This document shows, one piece after another, positions 59,233 to 64,000 of a stretch of 64,000 nt of DNA; positions within the stretch are counted from its first letter, which is position 1, and each line of letters starts with the position of its first letter. Source of the DNA: Longimonas halophila (GTDB lineage: Bacteria > Bacteroidota > Rhodothermia > Rhodothermales > Salinibacteraceae); contig NZ_PDEP01000001.1 of the NCBI RefSeq assembly GCF_002554705.1, positions 496,001 through 560,000 of the forward strand, given 5' to 3'. Below the pieces are notes generated by a model, which did no database searches, was not told the DNA's origin, and saw nothing but the letters and a program-made list of their open reading frames with translations. A program made the position numbers and the translations under genes.

Positions 59233-60501
59233 ATGCCTGCGTTCTCGTTTCGCTCGCTGCGCGCCTGGCACATAGCCGCAGGCGTACTGATTGTAGCGGT
59301 AGGCGGTCTTATTCTATACGGTTTCTGGCCCCGCCTCACCGGACAAGCAACCGCCGATGACGACCGCCCCGATGCCGAGGAGGTCAGCGACTCAAAAGCC
59401 CAGGTCGATGTGGTGCGCGTCGAGCGCATCGACTTTCCCGTGCGCACCGAGGCCACCGGCCACCTGCGCCCCTGGCAACGAACAACTGTCAGCGCCGAAC
59501 GGGGCGGGGTCATTCGCGAACGCGCCGTCGAAGAGGGCGACCGCGTACAGACCGGCGCGCTCCTGGCCCGCATCGACGACCGCGACGAACGCATTGAGCT
59601 GGCTGAGGCCGAGGCTGAACTCATGCAGGCCCGAGCCGAGTACGCTGTAAACACACGCGATGCGGGCATCCGACAGGTTGCCGACACAAGCCGGGTTGCC
59701 GAGCTGCGCATGGCCCTGCGCGAAGCCGAGCTGGCCTTCGACGCCGGTACCGCCACGCGCGAGGAGGTGCAGACGGTGCGCCGCGAACTGGAGCTCGCGC
59801 AGATACGCGCCGGACTCGACCGGCAAGCCGTGCAGGCGGCTACCTACGGACTCACACAAGCCGAGCAACGGGTGGAGCGCGCTCGCCTCAACCTGGAGCG
59901 CACACGCATCACCGCGCCCTTTAGTGGACGCGTCGCCAACCTGGAGGTGGAAGTCGGCCAGCGCGTGGCTGCGGGCGAGGTGGTGGCGCATGTGCTCAGC
60001 GACCGCCGCATGAAAGTCACGGTCAACGTGCTCGAAGACGACCTGGTGCGCATCCGTGAGGGCGCTACCGCCCAGGTGCAGATCCCTGCGCTCGCCGACA
60101 ACGAGGACGGCGGCACCGTTGCAGGCACCGTCCACGCCATCAATCCGCAGGTCGATGCCGAGCGTGGCACCGGGCGCGTCACCGTTGCCATCCCCAATCC
60201 CGACAACCAGCTGCTGGCCGGACTCTACGCCACCGTTCGCCTCGAAACCCATCGCCTGCTCGACCGGCTCGTGGTGCCTACCGATGCGGTGCTCGTGCGC
60301 CAGGGCCGCGATCTGGTGTTTGTCGTCCGCGATGGCCGTGCGCAGTGGACGTACGTAGAGGTGGGCACGCGCTCGGGCAATTTTGTGGAGATCACCGACG
60401 GTCTGCAATCCGGCGATATTGTCGCGGTCGATGGCCACTTTGCGCTGGCGCACGATGCCCCCGTTGAGCCCGGCGATCCACAGCCGGTGGCCATGCCGTA
60501 G
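59233..60501 (+). CDS. RND efflux periplasmic adaptor (membrane fusion protein)
   Basis: 422 residues. An N-terminal membrane anchor (IAAGVLIVAVGGLILYGFWP) is followed by a lipoyl-like half, a long coiled-coil hairpin (ERIELAEAEAELMQARAEYA ... RVERARLNLERTRITAPFSG), then a beta-barrel domain (RMKVTVNVLEDDLVRIREGA) and a membrane-proximal domain. The RTRITAPFSGRV motif is the HlyD/MFP signature. It links the downstream RND pump to an outer-membrane channel. No channel gene is in the window. Confidence 0.92.
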   Translation: MPAFSFRSLRAWHIAAGVLIVAVGGLILYGFWPRLTGQATADDDRPDAEEVSDSKAQVDVVRVERIDFPVRTEATGHLRPWQRTTVSAERGGVIRERAVEEGDRVQTGALLARIDDRDERIELAEAEAELMQARAEYAVNTRDAGIRQVADTSRVAELRMALREAELAFDAGTATREEVQTVRRELELAQIRAGLDRQAVQAATYGLTQAEQRVERARLNLERTRITAPFSGRVANLEVEVGQRVAAGEVVAHVLSDRRMKVTVNVLEDDLVRIREGATAQVQIPALADNEDGGTVAGTVHAINPQVDAERGTGRVTVAIPNPDNQLLAGLYATVRLETHRLLDRLVVPTDAVLVRQGRDLVFVVRDGRAQWTYVEVGTRSGNFVEITDGLQSGDIVAVDGHFALAHDAPVEPGDPQPVAMP

Positions 60502-60533
60502 AGCCCGCGCATCCCTTTGTACCCATTGTACAC

Positions 60534-60543
60534 AGGGGGATAC
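60534..60543 (-). promoter_or_regulatory. ATCCCCCT motif between adaptor and pump genes
   Basis: AGGGGGATACGCAGC at 60534-60548 repeats exactly the 15-mer beside mutS. Here the motif faces away from the following gene. Confidence 0.3.
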
Positions 60544-60620
60544 GCAGCATCTTGCTCCGCGCACCATCCGGCGCATCTACATAGCCTGTCGTTCGCATCC
60601 TGCAATTGCCTCTTCGCCCC

Positions 60621-63600
60621 ATGAAAGCCTTCATTCGCGGTTGTGTCAACCGCCCGGTAGGCGTGGCAGCGGCGTGTGTGCTCGTAACGGTGCTCGCAAC
60701 CGCCGCGCTGGTGCGCCTGCCCGTGGCGCTGCTGCCGGACCTGGGCTATCCCGCCCTCACGGTGTGGACGCCCTATCCCGATGTGCCCCCCGACCGCGTG
60801 GAGCGCAGCGTCACCGAACGCATTGAGGGGGCCGTGTCAGGCACGCAGGGCCTGGAGCGCGTCACCGGACGCAGTCAGCTGGGCGGGAGCCTTGTGGAGC
60901 TGCGTTTTGGATGGAACGCGAACCTGGATCTGGCACTGCTGGAGGTGCGCGAGCAGATCGACCGCCTCGGCAACGCGTTGCCCGACGAAGCCGAGCGCCC
61001 CGTCGTGCTTCGGGTGGATCCGAGCGAGCGTCCGGTGATGATGCTGGCCCTGCGTGGCGCCACAGCAGATTCGGCGCGCACCCCAACCCCCGTTCGCAAC
61101 GATGAGCGCCGCTCGTGGCAAGACCTGGCCCAGCTCCGGCAGATCGGGCGCGAGGTGGTGGCCCGGCGTCTGGAGCAGCTCCAGGGCGTGGCCCGCGTGC
61201 GCGTCACAGGTGGACACGAGCGGCAGGTCGACATCGCCATTGACCCCGACCGCATGGCGCGCTACCGCCTCAGCGTGGGCGACGTGGGGCGGGCGCTCCA
61301 GCAATCAAACGCGGCGCTCTCGGGCGGACAGATCCGCCGCGGGCCGTTTCGCTATGCGGTGGAGGTCAGCGGCGAGTTCGAGTCGGCCCGCGACATTGCC
61401 GAGACCGTCGTAACGCGTCAGGGAGCCGTGCCCATTCGAGTGCGCGACATCGCCACCGTACAGCCCTCGGTGGAGGAGCGGCGCGGTCTGGTGCGCCTCG
61501 ATGGCCGCGAATCCCTCTTGCTTCTGGTCGAGCGCACCCCCGATGCCAACACCGTGCGCACTGCCGAGGCCGTACGCAGCGCGCTGGCTCCCCTCGAAAC
61601 CGAACTCTCCGGTGTCGACCTGGACGTGGTGGTCGACGAGAGCGTCTTCATCGAAGAGGCCATTGGCGGCGTAACGCAGGCGGTACTCGTGGGCGGGCTG
61701 CTGGCCGTGCTCGTGCTCTTCGGCTTCCTGCGACGGCGGCGCGTGGTGGCTGCCATTGCGGTCGCGGTGCCGCTCTCGCTCGGACTCACACTCATCGGAT
61801 TTGAACTCCTTGGCATTTCGTTTAACCTGATTGCCCTTAGCGGGTTGGCGCTGGGCGTGGGCCTGCTGGTGGATAACGCGATTATCGTTGTGGAGAACAT
61901 TGCGCGGCTGCGGGAGGACGGGCAGAGCGCCTACGACGCTGCAATTAACGGCACCGCCGAGGTCGCGGGCGCCATTGCCGCAAGCACCCTCACCACCATT
62001 GCCGTGTTCTTGCCGATTACCCTGGTCGAGGGCCTGGCCGGACGCCTCTTCCGCGATCAGTCGCTGGCAGTCGTGGTGGCGCTCTTGGCGTCGTTACTTG
62101 TGGCGCTGGCGGTGGTGCCCGTCATCATGAGTCGCGAGCACTCCGACGAAGAGGCCGGGCTGGGCCTCCGGCTTCGCCCCCTGTTAGGCGGATACGAACG
62201 CGGGCTGCAGTGGTGCCTGGCGCATCCCAACCCTGTACTGACCGGCGCGCTGGTGGCGTGCGTAGCCGCAGGCGCGCTGGCCCTGTTTCTGCCGCGCGAG
62301 GTCGTGCCTGCTGCCGATCAGGGACGCGTGGAGGCGCACATCACGCTGCCCTCGGGGGCCGATCTGCCGCTGGTGAGCGAGCGCGCTGCCGTGGTAGAGC
62401 GCGCTGCGCAGGCGCTGCCCGGCACCCAGCATGTGCTCGCCGATCTGGGCGAACGCAGCACCGCGCGCCTGGAGCTGGACCCGCGCCCGCCCTACGAGGG
62501 CGACCTCACCATCCTGCTCAACGACAACACCGACGCCGCCGAGGCCCAAGCCCAGCTCAACGCTACCGACTGGCCCAGCGACATGACGGTGGATGTGCGT
62601 CCCGCGCAGACCCAGCTCGAAGCGCTGCTCGTGTCCAACGGTGCCGAACTCACAATCGACCTGGTCGCCGATGAGCAGCGCCCCGATCCGCCCGTAATCG
62701 CAGAGGCGCTGCAGGCCCTGCGCGCCCAAGACGCGCTTACCGGTGTGCAGCGGGCCGAGGCGCAAGACGTGCCGGGCTACCGGCTGCACCTGCGCCGCAA
62801 TAACATGGCACGCTTTGGCGTGCAAACCACGCAGATCGGCAATGCCCTGAACGCGGCTGCACGCGGCTATCGCGCCAGCGAACTGCGCCAGATTGGCGAG
62901 GAGGTGCCCATCATGGTGCGCACAGATATGGCCGCGTCTATCGAGGAACTGCTCAGCCGGCGCATCCCCACGGCCAACGGACTGCTGCCGCTGCATCTCT
63001 TTCTGGAAGCCGAGCGCATCACGTTGCCCGCCGCCCTCACGCGTACCGACCAGACGCCGGTGGCCCGCATCACCGCAGGCATCGCTGCCGGGGCCGATCT
63101 GCGCACCGCCCAGGCTGCCATCGACAACGCGTTAACGCCTGTGCTGGACAAGGTGCCACGCGCTCGCTATGCCATCGGCGGTGCCAGCACTGCGTTTCAG
63201 GAGGGACTGACCGCTGTAGGGTGGAGCTTGCTCCTGAGCCTGCTGCTCGTGTACCTGATACTCACCGCTCAGTTTGAGCGCCTACTGCAGCCCCTCGTCA
63301 TCCTGGCCGCCGTGCCGCTGGCTGCCGCTGGCGTGGTGACCGTGCTCGCGCTGGCTGGGCAGAGCATCAACCTGATGAGCATGACCGGATGCGTCGTGCT
63401 CGTGGGCATTGTGGTGAACGACGCCATCATCAAAGTCGACTTCATCAACCAGCGGCAGGCGCGCGGCCTATCGCTCCACGACGCCATTACCGCCGCCGGA
63501 AAGGCGCGTGTTCGTCCCATTCTGATGACCACCGTAACGACTGCGCTCGGTTTACTACCGCTGGCGCTCGGCTTCGGGGCAGGCGCCGAACTGCGCGCGC

Positions 63601-63698
63601 CCCTGGCCATCGCTATTGTGGGCGGCCTCCTCAGCGCCACCGTGCTCACGCTCTTCGTGGTGCCGGTGCTCGTGCAGCAGGTGGGGCGCTCGGGATGA
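60621..63698 (+). CDS. RND efflux transporter permease
   Basis: 1025 residues from the ATG at 60621. Typical 12-helix RND layout with two large periplasmic domains: N-terminal helix then ALLPDLGYPALTVWTPYPDV, TM2-6 beginning GGVTQAVLVGGLLAVLVLFG, the SGLALGVGLLVDNAIIVVEN motif in TM4, and the second set from LTAVGWSLLLSLLLVYLILT with GIVVNDAIIKVDFINQRQAR. The acidic Asp of TM4 (DNAIIV) used for proton flow is present. It probably exports lipophilic compounds or metal/biocide substrates with the upstream adaptor; a partial second pump follows. Confidence 0.93.
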   Translation: MKAFIRGCVNRPVGVAAACVLVTVLATAALVRLPVALLPDLGYPALTVWTPYPDVPPDRVERSVTERIEGAVSGTQGLERVTGRSQLGGSLVELRFGWNANLDLALLEVREQIDRLGNALPDEAERPVVLRVDPSERPVMMLALRGATADSARTPTPVRNDERRSWQDLAQLRQIGREVVARRLEQLQGVARVRVTGGHERQVDIAIDPDRMARYRLSVGDVGRALQQSNAALSGGQIRRGPFRYAVEVSGEFESARDIAETVVTRQGAVPIRVRDIATVQPSVEERRGLVRLDGRESLLLLVERTPDANTVRTAEAVRSALAPLETELSGVDLDVVVDESVFIEEAIGGVTQAVLVGGLLAVLVLFGFLRRRRVVAAIAVAVPLSLGLTLIGFELLGISFNLIALSGLALGVGLLVDNAIIVVENIARLREDGQSAYDAAINGTAEVAGAIAASTLTTIAVFLPITLVEGLAGRLFRDQSLAVVVALLASLLVALAVVPVIMSREHSDEEAGLGLRLRPLLGGYERGLQWCLAHPNPVLTGALVACVAAGALALFLPREVVPAADQGRVEAHITLPSGADLPLVSERAAVVERAAQALPGTQHVLADLGERSTARLELDPRPPYEGDLTILLNDNTDAAEAQAQLNATDWPSDMTVDVRPAQTQLEALLVSNGAELTIDLVADEQRPDPPVIAEALQALRAQDALTGVQRAEAQDVPGYRLHLRRNNMARFGVQTTQIGNALNAAARGYRASELRQIGEEVPIMVRTDMAASIEELLSRRIPTANGLLPLHLFLEAERITLPAALTRTDQTPVARITAGIAAGADLRTAQAAIDNALTPVLDKVPRARYAIGGASTAFQEGLTAVGWSLLLSLLLVYLILTAQFERLLQPLVILAAVPLAAAGVVTVLALAGQSINLMSMTGCVVLVGIVVNDAIIKVDFINQRQARGLSLHDAITAAGKARVRPILMTTVTTALGLLPLALGFGAGAELRAPLAIAIVGGLLSATVLTLFVVPVLVQQVGRSG

Positions 63699-63749
63699 TC
63701 TCGGTCTGCTCCACGTTGTGCACCCTTACTATTTCTTGAATCGATTGTC

Positions 63750-63759
63750 GCATCCCCCT
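63750..63759 (+). promoter_or_regulatory. ATCCCCCT motif before the second pump gene
   Basis: GCATCCCCCT, 8 nt before the ATG at 63768 and in the same direction. Confidence 0.35.
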
Positions 63760-63767
63760 ACACCGCT

Positions 63768-64000
63768 ATGCGTCATATTGCACTCGCCATGCTGAATCGT
63801 CCGGTGGCTGTGATGGCGTGGACCGTTGCGCTGCTCGTGGCCGGAAGCTGGGCCGCAACCAACGTGCCGCTGGAGTGGGTGCCACAGGTGGAGCTGCCGG
63901 TGGTTCGGGTGAGTGCATCGTGGCCGGGGGCCTCGCCCCGGGCGGTGGAGCAGTACGTGACCGCGCCCATCGAGCGGGCCGGACAGGCCGTAGAAGGCAC
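63768..64000 (+). CDS. Second RND transporter permease, N-terminal part (truncated by window end)
   Basis: The first 77 codons read ALAMLNRPVAVMAWTVALLV (first membrane helix) and VPLEWVPQVELPVVRVSASW then PGASPRAVEQYVTAPIERA, the standard start of an RND pump. It begins 69 nt after the first pump's stop. Two pump genes behind one adaptor fits heteromeric MdtBC-like pumps. The 3' part is outside the window. Confidence 0.88.
   Translation, partial: MRHIALAMLNRPVAVMAWTVALLVAGSWAATNVPLEWVPQVELPVVRVSASWPGASPRAVEQYVTAPIERAGQAVEG

Noticed and set aside
59392-60576. 394-codon minus-strand frame opposite the RND adaptor
   Set aside because: Antisense mirror of the coiled-coil hairpin of a convincing adaptor protein.

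Overview
The window reads as chromosomal DNA of a GC-rich member of the Bacteroidota/Rhodothermota side of the tree, most likely a halophilic Rhodothermia of the Salinibacter/Salisaeta/Longimonas kind. The reasons are an S8 protease with a type IX secretion C-terminal sorting domain, a CrtYcd-type lycopene cyclase beside a CrtO-type oxidoreductase (the carotenoid style of Salinibacter), Asp/Glu-rich tails on housekeeping proteins (ScpB, ribosomal protein S1), and few recognisable Shine-Dalgarno sites. The genus is inference. No rRNA, tRNA, CRISPR array or complete transposon was seen.

Layout. 0-6.5 kb (+): end of pnp, a sugar-nucleotide epimerase, scpA-scpB, an RluB/RsuA pseudouridine synthase, guaB and an M24 aminopeptidase. 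6.5-7.2 kb: a toxin-antitoxin pair. 7.2-13.5 kb (+): a giant secreted subtilase and a glycosyltransferase-methyltransferase fusion whose 3' end overlaps miaA. 13.4-17.1 kb (-): crtO-like gene, crtYcd, a small membrane protein, miaA. 17.3-21.0 kb (+): a small membrane protein, a KynB-like cyclase, a baeRF7 protein and a tyrosine recombinase. 21.0-24.7 kb (-): a tight four-gene operon (GTP cyclohydrolase II-RibD reductase fusion, MDR dehydrogenase, QueD homologue with an altered active site, methyltransferase). This is the best candidate here for an undescribed pathway. 24.9-27.9 kb (+): a degenerate ThiD-like protein, a LacI regulator, purC. 28.0-29.8 kb (-): peroxiredoxin and a LolC/E-type permease. 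30.0-33.9 kb: pruA, then convergently an APC permease fused to EIIA-like and RCK_C-like domains; LacI-operator-like palindromes lie upstream of both.

34.1-37.7 kb (-): a membrane protein, a SirB1-type transglutaminase-fold protein and an exported TPR protein. 37.8-41.4 kb is an accessory island: an MntA/HepT pair, a solitary nucleotidyltransferase lacking one catalytic Asp, an SF2 helicase, broken gene fragments including a PilB/GspE piece, and two perfect inverted repeats. 41.4-47.8 kb (-): a DUF123 protein, malic enzyme, rpsA, cmk and a LEA2 lipoprotein. 47.9-58.3 kb: an RNA methyltransferase and mutA (+), a lipoprotein methyltransferase (+), mutS, a Uma2 protein and mutB (-). The gaps here are filled with a dispersed hairpin repeat family whose stems covary. 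58.4-64 kb (+): an FAH-family hydrolase and an RND efflux set (adaptor, permease, start of a second permease).

Two short motifs recur in gaps across the window: GTTATTGCA, which directly abuts the start codon in two genes (a one-base variant does so in a third), and ATCCCCCT.
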